Positions 15,408 through 23,359 are shown, counted from the first letter of the stretch. The stretch: DNA of 32,850 nt from Longimonas sp040409695 (GCF_040409695.1 NZ_JARWGJ010000120.1:1-32850); one strand, 5' to 3'. Program-made: numbers and translations. The notes: a model not told the origin generated them from the sequence alone.

Positions 15408-16212
15408 CGCGTCTCTGCCCGACCTTCGTATCACGCTACTGGGCACAGGCACGTCAACAGGTGTTCCGGTTCTCGGGTGCGACTGCGACGTGTGTACCTC
15501 CCCCGACCCGCGCGACGACCGGCTGCGCTGTGCCTGCTATATCGAGGCGGGTCCGCTGGGCATTCTTGTGGATGCGGGCCCCGACTTCCGTCAGCAGGCG
15601 CGCCGGCACAACATCGACCGTATCGATGCAGTGTGTTTCACCCACCACCACTTTGACCATACCGCCGGCATTGATGACCTGCGGCCGTACTTCTACCGTA
15701 ACCGGCGCCCCATGCCGTGCTACTGTAATGCCGATACAGCGCGCTCCTTGCAACGCAAGTACGACTATATCTTTGGCGACGACCCGTACCCCGGTGCAGC
15801 CCGTGTAGACCTGCATTCGGTAGATACGTCGTTCACCATAAGCAGCCGGCACAACGACGCGTGCGCCGTGCCTGTGCAGCCTGTGCCCATGAAGCACGGC
15901 TCCACCCCTACTACCGGCTGGCGCATCGGCTCCTTTGCCTACCTGACCGATGCAAACTCCATCCCCGAATCCAGCCTGGCCCTCCTCAACGGCGTTGAAA
16001 CTGTGGTACTGGATGCGCTGCGTCCGCGTCCCCATCCTACGCACTTCTCATTTGAGGAAGGTATTGCTATGGCGAAACGGATTGACGCACGCGATACGTA
16101 CTTCATCCACATGACGCACGACGTGCTTCACGCGGAGCAAGATAACCAGCTTCCTGACGGTATCCACCTGGGCTACGATGGACTCACGCTCTGCGTGACC
16201 GCTCCCTCGTGA
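15397..16212 (+). CDS. MBL-fold metallo-hydrolase (PhnP-like phosphodiesterase)
   Basis: A 271-residue metallo-beta-lactamase-fold hydrolase. The family opening GTGTSTGVPVLGCDCDVCTS (17-36) contains the Cys residues that bind an extra structural zinc in PhnP-type enzymes. DPRDDRLRC follows, then VDAGPDFRQQ and the metal motif THHHFDH (82-88) with GIDDLRPYF. Later ligands are in PMKHG, AYLTD and HMTHD. Relatives include PhnP (5-phosphoribosyl 1,2-cyclic phosphate phosphodiesterase); the substrate here is not known, since no phn genes are nearby. The ATG at 15397 was chosen: it overlaps the preceding stop by 11 bp and begins close to the conserved fold. An upstream in-frame ATG at 15346 adds only a Pro-rich stretch. 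Confidence 0.88.
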   Translation: MPPDASLPDLRITLLGTGTSTGVPVLGCDCDVCTSPDPRDDRLRCACYIEAGPLGILVDAGPDFRQQARRHNIDRIDAVCFTHHHFDHTAGIDDLRPYFYRNRRPMPCYCNADTARSLQRKYDYIFGDDPYPGAARVDLHSVDTSFTISSRHNDACAVPVQPVPMKHGSTPTTGWRIGSFAYLTDANSIPESSLALLNGVETVVLDALRPRPHPTHFSFEEGIAMAKRIDARDTYFIHMTHDVLHAEQDNQLPDGIHLGYDGLTLCVTAPS

Positions 16213-16275
16213 ACAGCCACGCGCCTCCGCCTTCGCCTCGAACCGTTATCTTGCTGTACGCTTCCCTGCTCTACC

Positions 16276-16303
16276 GATTACCTCCTACTGATTACCTGCT
16301 ACT
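16276..16303. repeat. 14-bp tandem duplication just before aroQ
   Basis: GATTACCTCCTACT (16276-16289) is followed by GATTACCTGCTACT (16290-16303), one mismatch. The second unit ends 6 bp before the aroQ ATG, so it lies in the ribosome-binding zone. CTCC-like bases here are not a Shine-Dalgarno sequence. Confidence 0.8.
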
Positions 16304-16309
16304 GGCTGT

Positions 16310-16768
16310 ATGATCCTTGTCTTGAATGGCCCAAACCTAAACCTGCTGGGCACCCGCAACCCCGAACATTACGGCACCGAAACGCTCGATTCGCTTGAGC
16401 AGAAGATCTCAGCGACCTTCCCTGATATCACGTTTCAGTGGACGCAGAGCAATCACGAAGGGGTGCTCATCGATACCCTCCATCAGGCCTACGCAGAAGA
16501 CTTTGCTGGTGTCATCTTTAATCCTGGCGGCTACACCCATACGTCGGTGGCGCTGCACGATGCCGTCGAGGCGATTGCAACCCCGGTAGTAGAGGTGCAT
16601 CTCTCGAACATTCATGCGCGCGAAGACTTTCGCCGCACGTCACGCATCGCACCGGCGTGTATGGGACAGATTAGTGGCCTTGGTCCGGCAGGCTATCTGC
16701 TGGCTGTACAATACCTGCAGATGCACGGCGCCGTCGCAGAACAGGCAGACGAGTCGAGCAGTTCCTGA
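16310..16768 (+). CDS. aroQ: Type II 3-dehydroquinate dehydratase
   Basis: A 152-residue shikimate-pathway enzyme that converts 3-dehydroquinate to 3-dehydroshikimate; the family forms dodecamers. The start ILVLNGPNLNLLGTRNPEHYG (2-22) contains the flexible-lid Arg16 and catalytic Tyr21. SNHEGVLID (48-56), FNPGGYTHTSVALHDA (70-85) and EVHLSNIHAREDFRRTS (95-111) carry the substrate-binding residues, including His102 and the Arg of the last motif. The last 10 residues are a polar Ser-rich tail. It lies 97 bp after the metallo-hydrolase gene and 92 bp before the YdjM-like gene. With the chorismate mutase at 4988-5365 it is one of two aromatic-pathway genes in the window, not linked to each other. 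Confidence 0.97.
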   Translation: MILVLNGPNLNLLGTRNPEHYGTETLDSLEQKISATFPDITFQWTQSNHEGVLIDTLHQAYAEDFAGVIFNPGGYTHTSVALHDAVEAIATPVVEVHLSNIHAREDFRRTSRIAPACMGQISGLGPAGYLLAVQYLQMHGAVAEQADESSSS

Positions 16769-16781
16769 GCCTGTTTCCGCT

Positions 16782-16838
16782 CACGCGGAACGCCGCGTGC
16801 CCGGCAGGACGTTCGCCTGAGTGTTGGTTTTGTTTATG
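16782..16838 (+). terminator. Possible terminator of aroQ
   Basis: CACGCGG (16782-16788) and CCGCGTG (16793-16799) form a 7-bp GC-rich stem with an AACG tetraloop, 13 bp after the stop. A T-rich tract (GGTTTTGTTT, about 16827-16836) follows only after a gap of nearly 30 bp, so intrinsic termination would be weak. Confidence 0.4.
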
Positions 16839-16860
16839 CAGTAGCCATCCCCCCATTCCT

Positions 16861-17376
16861 ATGCCTGGATACAAAGGCCACATTACGGGCGCGCTGGTCG
16901 CATTTGCTGTCTATGCAGCAGTACTCGCCTATGTCGTGCTCGTCGAGCTCATTCCTGTTCCCCTCGACCCAGCCGGTGCGCCCGTCCGCACCCTGATGTA
17001 CAGCGTCGCCTTGCTCGTACTCGCCGTGCTCTTCGGACTCTGGCCCGACGTAGATATCGACTCGAAGGGACGACGTGTCTTCTACGGGCTGTTTCTGATC
17101 GTAGACGTCTACCTGATTATCACCGGCCGCTTCGAGGCGGCCGCCTACCTTGGACTCTTCGCAATTTTGCCTGCTGTGGGCAAACACCGGGGTTGGACGC
17201 ACACCTGGTGGGCTATGCTGCTGGTGCCTTCTCCCCTTCTCATTGTCCCCTACCTGAACCTGCCCGAAACGCCCTGGATCGGTCTCCCCTTCTACCTGGC
17301 GGCAGTCGTGGGCTACTTCAGCCATCTGCTGCTTGATGGCGAACTCGCGCCCAAGAAGCTATTCGCCTGGAAGTAA
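16861..17376 (+). CDS. YdjM-like (DUF457) membrane-bound metal-dependent hydrolase
   Basis: A 171-residue inner-membrane protein with about four hydrophobic segments (roughly 10-32, 46-62, 74-105 and 117-158). Conserved polar motifs of the YdjM/DUF457 family are present: the N-terminal KGHITGA (5-11), WPDVDIDSKGRR (61-72), GKHRGWTHTWW (107-117) and a C-terminal SHLLLDG. These His and Asp residues are thought to bind a metal near the membrane. E. coli YdjM is SOS-induced; no LexA-like box was recognised here. The biological substrate is unknown for the family. It sits between aroQ (92 bp) and murJ (76 bp) on the same strand. Confidence 0.85.
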   Translation: MPGYKGHITGALVAFAVYAAVLAYVVLVELIPVPLDPAGAPVRTLMYSVALLVLAVLFGLWPDVDIDSKGRRVFYGLFLIVDVYLIITGRFEAAAYLGLFAILPAVGKHRGWTHTWWAMLLVPSPLLIVPYLNLPETPWIGLPFYLAAVVGYFSHLLLDGELAPKKLFAWK

Positions 17377-17452
17377 ATCGCTCAAGCGTCTTACAACATA
17401 ATGCGCCCGCACACACCCGGTCCGCTTCTGCTCGCTCTAAACGCCCTGTTTA

Positions 17453-19186
17453 ATGTCTGCTGACGAGGCCCCACCGCCTGCCCCTGATGAGTCCCCAGAA
17501 GGGGCCCCCGATGCGGACGACCACTCCAACAACGCGTCGCCATCGTCCAGCGCCGCGGGCGTCGTTGCGCTGGGCATTTTCGTGAGCAAGATCCTGGGCC
17601 TGCTGCGTGAGCGCGCCGTCGCGTTCTACTTTGGCGTAGGCGCCCATGCCGACGTATGGCAGGTGGCCTTTCGTGCGCCCAATCTGCTGCAGAACCTGCT
17701 GGGCGAGGGCACCATCTCAGCGGCGTTCATTCCCGTCTACAGCCGCTTGATTGACGAAGACCGCCCCGAAGCTGCCGCCCGCTTTGCCGGGGCCATCTTC
17801 GGACTCCTCTGTGTGGTGGTCGGGCTCGTTGTGCTGGCAGGCATTGCATTGGCTGAACCGGTCGTGGCCGTACTCGCCCCCGGCTATCTGGGGGATGCGG
17901 AGCGCGTAGCAGCAGGCACCCTCAGCATCAACCGGTTTGAGCTGGCCGTGCAGGCCGTGCGCATCATCTTCCCGATGGCGGGCATTCTGGTGCTCTCAGC
18001 ATGGGCCCTCGGCATCCTCAACAGCCACCGCCAGTTTTTCGTGCCGTACGTGGCCCCAGCGCTCTGGAACGTCGCTATCATTGGCACGCTCATTGGCGGG
18101 GCCTACTTCCTTAGCGGCACGCCCGGTGCTCCAGATGCGCTCACCAGCGACGCGCTCTCGCGGCTCTTGCTTATCGCCTGCTTTGGCGCCGTGGGAGGCG
18201 GACTCCTGCAGTTTGGCATCCAGCTGCCGTTTGTCTGGCAGCACCTCGACCGGCTCTACCTCTCCATCTCGACCCGCGTGGAGGGCGTGCGCGAGGCCAT
18301 TCGGGCGTTCGGACCGGTCGTCGCCGGGCGTGGCGTGGCGCAGATCTCGGGCTACATCGATCTGTTTCTGGCTTCGCTCCTCGCTGTGGGCGCGCAGAGC
18401 GCCGTGCGCTACGCTCAGATCTTCTACCTGCTGCCCGTCAGCCTCTTTGGCATCTCTGTAGCCGCCTCTGAACTGCCCGAACTCTCGCGCCTTACCACCG
18501 AGCGTGCCAAAACCTTCGGCACGCGTATGCGCCGCTCCATCCACCAGATCGCGTTCCTCACGATCCCTACCATCGTGGGATACCTCTGCTTCGGGTTTCT
18601 CGTGGTGGGTCTGCTCCTGCGCACCGGTCAGTTCGATGCGCAAAGCAACTGGCTCGTCTACATTGTGCTGGGGGGATACGCACTGGGTATCCTGGCCACC
18701 ACCGTATCGCGCCTCCTCCAAAACGCGTTCTATGCGCTGAACGATGCCAAAACGCCCGCCCGGCTGGCGGTGGTGCGTGTGGTGATCTCAACCGCGATAG
18801 CCGTGCCGCTTATGCTCTGGCTGGATACGACCGCCGTACCGGACCTGGTACCCGTCGCGACCGACGACCCGCTTTTCCTGGGCGCACTCGGACTCAGCCT
18901 CGGGGCCAGCGTGGGTGCCTGGGTCGAGTTTATCCTGCTGAGGCGTGCCCTGCGTACGCATCTGCCCACGCTTTCGCTTGTAGACGGGCGCACCATGGCG
19001 ACGCTCACCGGACTCGCGATTGCGGCGGCGCTTCCGGCGCTTGGCCTGTGGGCGCTCCTCGCCGGCGCATCCATCTGGGTCGTGGCTCCCCTCGTGGGGG
19101 GCACATATATCGTGGTGTACCTGGGCAGCGCATGGCTCCTAAACCGCCCGGAACTGATGGCGTGGGTGGATCGGTTTGTGGGGTGA
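17453..19186 (+). CDS. murJ: Lipid II flippase MurJ (MviN)
   Basis: A 577-residue polytopic inner-membrane protein that moves lipid II to the outer face for peptidoglycan synthesis. The cytoplasmic N-terminal extension (1-35) is Pro, Ala, Asp and Ser-rich and unusual. The MOP/MATE-type fold begins at VALGIFVSKILGLLRERAVAFYFGVGAHADVWQVAFRAPNLLQNLLGEGTISAAFIPVYS, the standard MurJ opening with its conserved Arg residues in helices 1 and 2. About 14 membrane helices can be counted to the end. Together with mltG it is one of two murein genes in the window, though far apart. It follows the YdjM-like gene by 76 bp. Downstream is a repeat element rather than a clear terminator. Confidence 0.96.
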   Translation: MSADEAPPPAPDESPEGAPDADDHSNNASPSSSAAGVVALGIFVSKILGLLRERAVAFYFGVGAHADVWQVAFRAPNLLQNLLGEGTISAAFIPVYSRLIDEDRPEAAARFAGAIFGLLCVVVGLVVLAGIALAEPVVAVLAPGYLGDAERVAAGTLSINRFELAVQAVRIIFPMAGILVLSAWALGILNSHRQFFVPYVAPALWNVAIIGTLIGGAYFLSGTPGAPDALTSDALSRLLLIACFGAVGGGLLQFGIQLPFVWQHLDRLYLSISTRVEGVREAIRAFGPVVAGRGVAQISGYIDLFLASLLAVGAQSAVRYAQIFYLLPVSLFGISVAASELPELSRLTTERAKTFGTRMRRSIHQIAFLTIPTIVGYLCFGFLVVGLLLRTGQFDAQSNWLVYIVLGGYALGILATTVSRLLQNAFYALNDAKTPARLAVVRVVISTAIAVPLMLWLDTTAVPDLVPVATDDPLFLGALGLSLGASVGAWVEFILLRRALRTHLPTLSLVDGRTMATLTGLAIAAALPALGLWALLAGASIWVVAPLVGGTYIVVYLGSAWLLNRPELMAWVDRFVG

Positions 19187-19250
19187 TGTGCGAAGGGCTG
19201 TTTGGGAGACGCAGCGATGGAGACACAGCGCCGCTGCATCTCCACTCAGA

Positions 19251-19465
19251 TTAAGTAGATCAGAAAAATACATTTACACCTTGTCATCGCGAGGAGGGAG
19301 CCTGCGACCGACGCGGCGATCTCATGGCTCCCGATTGGGCAATGCCGCCCCGTTTGAAGGCAGAAGATTGCACCCTAAAGGCACTCCCTCGCTGCGCTCA
19401 CAGCGCCGCGTTGCTGGCGCTCCTCGCAATGACATGCTCAAAGATTCTTTTGTAGACTCACTTAA
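19251..19465 (+). repeat. Dispersed intergenic palindromic repeat, copy A (215 bp)
   Basis: It begins TTAAGTAG and ends in CACTTAA, giving short outer inverted ends. Inside, GTCATCGCGAGGAG (19283-19296) pairs with CTCCTCGCAATGAC (19420-19433), and GCGATCT pairs with AGATTGC further in. The outer arms and the GCGACCGACGCGGCGATCTC stretch are nearly identical to copy B (23110-23325), while the middle differs. It starts 64 bp after murJ and ends 11 bp before rfbB. There is no open reading frame of note. It looks like a non-autonomous MITE- or REP-type element. Confidence 0.8.
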
Positions 19466-19476
19466 AACGATCTCTT

Positions 19477-20508
19477 ATGTCTGATGCGTTGCTGGTAACG
19501 GGTGGATGTGGCTTTATCGGGTCGGCGTTGGTGCGCCACCTGCTCGATGCCACCGACCACCGCATCGTCACGGTGGATGTCCTCACGTATGCGGGCGACC
19601 CGCGCAATCTGGGTCCGGCCCGCTCGCATCCGCGACACACGCTCGTCGAAGCCGATATCGCCGACACCGAGGCGATGCACGCAGTGTTCGAAGCGCACCA
19701 GCCTGCAGGCGTGCTGCACCTGGCCGCCGAATCGCACGTCGACCGCTCGATCGACGGACCCGCTCCGTTCGTAACGACCAACGTGCAGGGCACGGTAAGC
19801 CTGCTCGAAGCCGCCCTTGCGCACTACGAGTCGCTCGATACCGAGGCACAGGCACGCTTCCGGTTCGTGCATATCTCGACCGACGAGGTCTTCGGACAAC
19901 TGGGCGATGCAGGACGCTTCCAGCCCGATTCGCCCTACGCACCGCGCTCGCCCTACGCCGCCAGCAAGGCTGCCTCCGATCACTTCGTGCGCGCCTGGCA
20001 CCACACCTACGGACTGCCCACGCTCATCACCAATGGCTCCAACACCTACGGCCCGCGGCAGTACCCCGAGAAGCTGATTCCGGTGGTGCTGCGCAACGCG
20101 CTGAACGGCGATCCCATCCCCGTCTACGGCGACGGCAGCAACGTGCGCGACTGGATCTACGTCGACGATCACGCCCGCGCCCTGCATCGGGCCTACACCC
20201 ATGGCACGCCTGGCGAAACCTACCTGGTGGGCGGCGGACGCGAACTGCGCAACATCGAACTGGTGCACATGCTCTGCGGCCTGTTGGATGCGGAACGCCC
20301 GCGCTCAAGTGACGGCTCGTATGCCGACCTCATCACCTTCGTCGACGACCGGGCTGGACACGACTACCGCTATGCGCTTGACGCCTCGGCCACCCGCGAC
20401 GCCCTCGACTGGCAGCCCACCACCAATTTCCATACGGGACTGCAAGAGACGGTGCAGTGGTATCTCGACCACCCCGAACGGCTGGAGCCCGAGCCGCACC
20501 CTGCATAG
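19477..20508 (+). CDS. rfbB: dTDP-glucose 4,6-dehydratase
   Basis: A 343-residue short-chain dehydrogenase/reductase that makes dTDP-4-keto-6-deoxyglucose for rhamnose and other deoxysugars of surface polysaccharide. The NAD-binding loop is TGGCGFIGS (8-16). The dehydratase signature STDEVFG (134-140) supplies the Thr-Asp-Glu set, and Tyr160 and Lys164 form the YxxxK pair in SPYAASKAASD. RDWIYVDDHARA follows in the substrate domain. The gene is complete and of normal length. No rfbA, rfbC or rfbD is nearby, so it is an orphan relative to the usual rhamnose operon. Its start is only 11 bp after repeat copy A, so its promoter may overlap or lie in that element. It converges with the outer-membrane gene with 53 bp between. 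Confidence 0.95.
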   Translation: MSDALLVTGGCGFIGSALVRHLLDATDHRIVTVDVLTYAGDPRNLGPARSHPRHTLVEADIADTEAMHAVFEAHQPAGVLHLAAESHVDRSIDGPAPFVTTNVQGTVSLLEAALAHYESLDTEAQARFRFVHISTDEVFGQLGDAGRFQPDSPYAPRSPYAASKAASDHFVRAWHHTYGLPTLITNGSNTYGPRQYPEKLIPVVLRNALNGDPIPVYGDGSNVRDWIYVDDHARALHRAYTHGTPGETYLVGGGRELRNIELVHMLCGLLDAERPRSSDGSYADLITFVDDRAGHDYRYALDASATRDALDWQPTTNFHTGLQETVQWYLDHPERLEPEPHPA

Positions 20509-20561
20509 CAACGCCCCCATTTCGCATCCCTCTGTACCCAACAACCGACTGATACGCGCCG

Positions 20562-21722
20562 CTACGGCAGGTAGACGTTCAGCCGGATGTACGTGTCGTA
20601 CTGGGTGCGGCGCTGCACGGCCCCTACCTGCTGCCAACGCTCCTGACGCAGGCGCAGGCGTGCGTCGAATCGAAAGTTTTCGTGGAAGCGCCAGTAGTAG
20701 CGGGCTTCCGTCATCCAATCGTTCGGGCGGAAGTCGGTCGAGATGAGCCAGTGCGGACTGTTCAGCCCTCCTTGCACTGCAAACGAGTGGGCTCCGCCTA
20801 CGTCGAGCAGGTTGAGCGAGGCTTGCAGTCCGATCGGGTCGAGCGTGGCATCCGGATTCAGCCCGAGCACCTCATTCGAAAGCGGCGTTGGCACCCACCC
20901 GACCTCGGCCGCTACGGCCACACGCGCCTCATCTCCGATGGCCCTCTCGGCCATGCTGTGGAGCGACACCGCCACGTACGTCTTTTCGCTGTTGGGTCCG
21001 GTAGGCGCAGCGGCTGGAAGCACGCTCACATGCAGTCCGTGATGCACGAGCGGACCGACCGGGCGCGTGCTTTCGAGCAGCCCAAACCCCCCGATGCTGC
21101 TCCCTGACGCGGTGAACCGTAGCGGACTTCGGAAGGCCGTGGTGGGCGGACTTGGCGTGTGAAAGGCTGCCACGTGTGCGGTTTCGTGCGATGTGAAGCG
21201 GTGCTGCACATGCACGCCGTCGGTCCACTGCACAGCAATGTTCGACCCGTCGTTGCGATGCAGTGCGCGCCCCATCAGATCGGGCAGGCCCAGCCCCAGG
21301 CGCAGGCGCCCCGCATCCACCTGCCACTGCTTGTTAGGCTGCCAGCGCGCAAACAGCCCGTCGATCCCAATGTCGCCCGGGGCATAGCCTCCACTTCCCG
21401 GATAGTAGCCGAGTCCACGCACGGTCCAGCCCGGCTGGGTGGAGGCAAAGCGGATGGCCCCCGAGGCATGTACGCTGCCCCACGATACCGGCTGCCACGA
21501 TGGACGCACACGGAGCCGTCCCGATAGCGAGTGATCGTCAATCTGCGAACCGTCGCGCGTCTCCCCCCAGGTGCCATAGTAGCCGGTGCGCAGATGTGAG
21601 GTCACGCTCCAGTCGCTTTGCGCCCACGCGCTCTGCACCCCGCTGCTCGCAAGCATAGCACCGATCAGCACTGCGAAAAACACAAGACGAGACGGATTCA
21701 GACGCGCAGATGCAGGCTGCAT
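20562..21722 (-). CDS. Predicted outer-membrane beta-barrel protein, family unknown
   Basis: A 386-residue exported protein. The signal peptide is long (RLVFFAVLIGAMLASSGVQSAWAQ, cleavage near AWAQ-S). The mature part is built of alternating aromatic and polar strands (LSGRLRVRPSWQPVSWGSVHASGAIRFAS; ARYYWRFHENFRFDARLRLRQERW), the pattern of an outer-membrane barrel, and it ends with strand-like sequence TYIRLNVYLP. The last residue is Pro rather than the usual Phe or Trp. Gly, Ser and His are frequent. I do not recognise a named family; it resembles helix-hairpin-helix-free porin-like hypotheticals of Bacteroidota only in general style. It is divergent from the HAD gene (135 bp between starts) and convergent with rfbB. 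Confidence 0.65.
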   Translation of the reverse strand: MQPASARLNPSRLVFFAVLIGAMLASSGVQSAWAQSDWSVTSHLRTGYYGTWGETRDGSQIDDHSLSGRLRVRPSWQPVSWGSVHASGAIRFASTQPGWTVRGLGYYPGSGGYAPGDIGIDGLFARWQPNKQWQVDAGRLRLGLGLPDLMGRALHRNDGSNIAVQWTDGVHVQHRFTSHETAHVAAFHTPSPPTTAFRSPLRFTASGSSIGGFGLLESTRPVGPLVHHGLHVSVLPAAAPTGPNSEKTYVAVSLHSMAERAIGDEARVAVAAEVGWVPTPLSNEVLGLNPDATLDPIGLQASLNLLDVGGAHSFAVQGGLNSPHWLISTDFRPNDWMTEARYYWRFHENFRFDARLRLRQERWQQVGAVQRRTQYDTYIRLNVYLP

Positions 21723-21857
21723 AGGAAGCGATAATCATTTCATAACACAGAAGACAGCATACAGCATCCAGAAATAACGCATGAAAGAAAAGTCGCATCC
21801 CACAAAGCCTCTATGTATTTTTGGGAGGCTTGCTCTTCCCACGATCATTCTACTGCC
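21723..21857. promoter_or_regulatory. Divergent promoter region of the barrel protein and HAD genes
   Basis: A 135-bp AT-rich spacer between divergent starts. TATTTTTG at 21816-21823 fits the Bacteroidota -7 consensus TAnnTTTG exactly and lies about 35 bp before the HAD ATG, but no TTG -33 element stands at the expected distance. The same bases sit in the loop of an inverted repeat, AAGCCTC/GAGGCTT (about 21805-21811/21825-21831), a possible operator. Confidence 0.35.
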
Positions 21858-22523
21858 ATGGCGCCCACGCTCGTATTCGATGTCAACGAGACGCTCCTCG
21901 ACCTGAGTGCCCTCGACGCGCCGTTCGACGCTGCCTTCGATACGCCCAATGTACGCACTGAATGGTTTGCCCAGGTACTGCAGTCGGCACTGGTCACGAC
22001 GGTGCTCGATACGTATGCCGACTTTAGTCAGATTGCCGATGCCGCCCTCACGATGGTAGCCGCCCGCCACGACAGAGCACTATCGGAGGCGGAGCGTCGT
22101 GCCATTCTCGACACCGTGCGCCGGCTCCCCCCGCACCCGGATGTCCCCGGCGCGCTGGAGCGCCTCGCCAGTGCCGACCTACGTCTGGCGGCCCTCAGCA
22201 ACGGCGCCCCCGATGTGTTGCACGCTCAACTCGACCATGCCGGACTCACCCCGTTCTTCGACGAGATCCTCTCCGCGCATGCTGTCCGCCGCCTGAAGCC
22301 TGCCCCTGACCCCTACCACATGGCCATGGATGTGCTCGGCGTCTCTGCGCGCGACATGGGGTTTGTGGCAGCGCACACGTGGGATGTGGCCGGCGCCATG
22401 CGCGCAGGCTGCCCGGCTACGCTCCTCCTGCGCAGCGGCGTTGTCCCCGATCCGCTCGCCGCGCCACCCGACCACACGGCAACTGACCTGCACGACCTCG
22501 CCGACCAGCTGCTTGCAGCATAA
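21858..22523 (+). CDS. Haloacid dehalogenase type II (HAD superfamily)
   Basis: A 221-residue cytoplasmic HAD hydrolase. Motif I is LVFDVNETLLDL (5-16) with the nucleophile Asp8. Motif II is LSNGAPDVL near residue 113. The motif III Lys is in VRRLKPAPDPYHMA. The type II-specific final motif, AAHTWDVAGAMRAGC, follows. These match L-2-haloacid dehalogenase relatives, which remove halide from short 2-haloacids with inversion. Many such proteins act on other small substrates, so the exact activity is not settled. The ATG at 21858 was preferred over one at 21813 because homology begins there. It stands between the divergent barrel gene and the DsrE-like gene (145 bp downstream). Confidence 0.88.
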   Translation: MAPTLVFDVNETLLDLSALDAPFDAAFDTPNVRTEWFAQVLQSALVTTVLDTYADFSQIADAALTMVAARHDRALSEAERRAILDTVRRLPPHPDVPGALERLASADLRLAALSNGAPDVLHAQLDHAGLTPFFDEILSAHAVRRLKPAPDPYHMAMDVLGVSARDMGFVAAHTWDVAGAMRAGCPATLLLRSGVVPDPLAAPPDHTATDLHDLADQLLAA

Positions 22524-22668
22524 CCACTCCCGGTCTATCATAGACCAGGTGGATGCGACCCGGCTTCGTTTTCACAACAATCATAGCCAGACCCGGCAAC
22601 TTGTATGCAGGCATAGGAATACACAACTTGTAGTAACAAGTCACCTTCCTCAGATTACCCTGCTTCCC

Positions 22669-23109
22669 ATGCGCTATTTTGCTTTCTTCGCAACTCTTGT
22701 TGCCGGCCTCTTCCTCGGATCGATGACTACAGCCCAGGCCCAGGCTGACGACCCCGACGAACTGTTCGTAGTTGTCACCTCCGATGATGCACAGACCCAG
22801 ATGATGGCGATGGTACTCGCCAACCAATCCCTCAACCAGGGTGCCTCGGTGCGCGTGCTTCTCTGCGGCGACGGCGGACGCCTCGCCCTGGCTAACGAGG
22901 AGTTCCCGGTTTTTCAGCCTGCCGACCGCACTCCACAGCAGCTCCTGCAGCGCCTGATAAACGAGGGCAGCACCGTTGAGGTCTGCGCGATCTACCTGCC
23001 CAACACCGATGCCGACGAGTCGGATCTGATCGAGGGCATCGGCGTCGCGCAGCCACCGGCCATCGCTGAGCACATGATGAGGCCGACTGTGCGGTACTTC
23101 ACGTTTTAA
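22669..23109 (+). CDS. Exported DsrE/DsrF-like small protein
   Basis: A 146-residue protein with a signal peptide (MRYFAFFATLVAGLFLGSMTTAQAQA, cleavage near residue 25) and a DsrE-like alpha/beta domain: LFVVVTSDDAQTQMMAMVLANQSLNQGASVRVLLCGDGGRLAL, with the family's conserved Cys in LLCGDGG, then VEVCAIYLPN. DsrE-family proteins mostly relay sulfane sulfur in the cytoplasm through this Cys; an exported form suggests a periplasmic or surface role. The ATG at 22669 was chosen over a long in-frame extension to 22330 that would lie inside the HAD gene. The stop codon is directly joined to repeat copy B. The leader carries CAACTTGTA twice (22597-22605, 22624-22632) and a small ACTTGT/ACAAGT hairpin (22626-22641). 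Confidence 0.82.
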   Translation: MRYFAFFATLVAGLFLGSMTTAQAQADDPDELFVVVTSDDAQTQMMAMVLANQSLNQGASVRVLLCGDGGRLALANEEFPVFQPADRTPQQLLQRLINEGSTVEVCAIYLPNTDADESDLIEGIGVAQPPAIAEHMMRPTVRYFTF

Positions 23110-23325
23110 TTAAGTAGCTCAGCAAAAATACGTTTACACATTGTCATCGCGAGGAGGGAGGTTGCGACCGACGCGGCGATCTCATGTGCCAGTTAGAGCG
23201 GTTTGTCTTGCTTGTAAGGCACAAGACTTGCATTCCAAGAGCACTTCCTCGCTGCGCTCACGGCGCCACGTCGCTGGCGCTCCCCGCAATGACATACTCA
23301 AAGGTTCCTTTGTGGGTCTACCTAA
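23110..23325 (+). repeat. Dispersed intergenic palindromic repeat, copy B (216 bp)
   Basis: It runs from TTAAGTAG, directly after the DsrE-like stop codon, to GTCTACCTAA, giving outer inverted ends (TTAAGTAG against TTAGGTAG). The left arm AAATACGTTTACAC and the inner GTCATCGCGAGGAG, paired with the GCAATGAC-containing right arm, match copy A closely. The centre (about 23187-23250) differs from copy A but has its own inverted repeats (TGTGCC/GGCACA). Length is within 1 bp of copy A. Confidence 0.8.
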
Positions 23326-23359
23326 CTGAGACCACCGTCCCCATTCCCGGGCCGACTCC

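Noticed and set aside
20305..20718. 137-residue frame on the - strand across the rfbB end
   Set aside because: It is antisense to the conserved C-terminal part of rfbB and overlaps the end of the barrel gene; there is no domain or start context.
22330..22668. Extended DsrE-like reading frame starting inside the HAD gene
   Set aside because: The extra 113 residues are read out of frame over the HAD gene and its spacer, and the true protein begins with a signal peptide at 22669.
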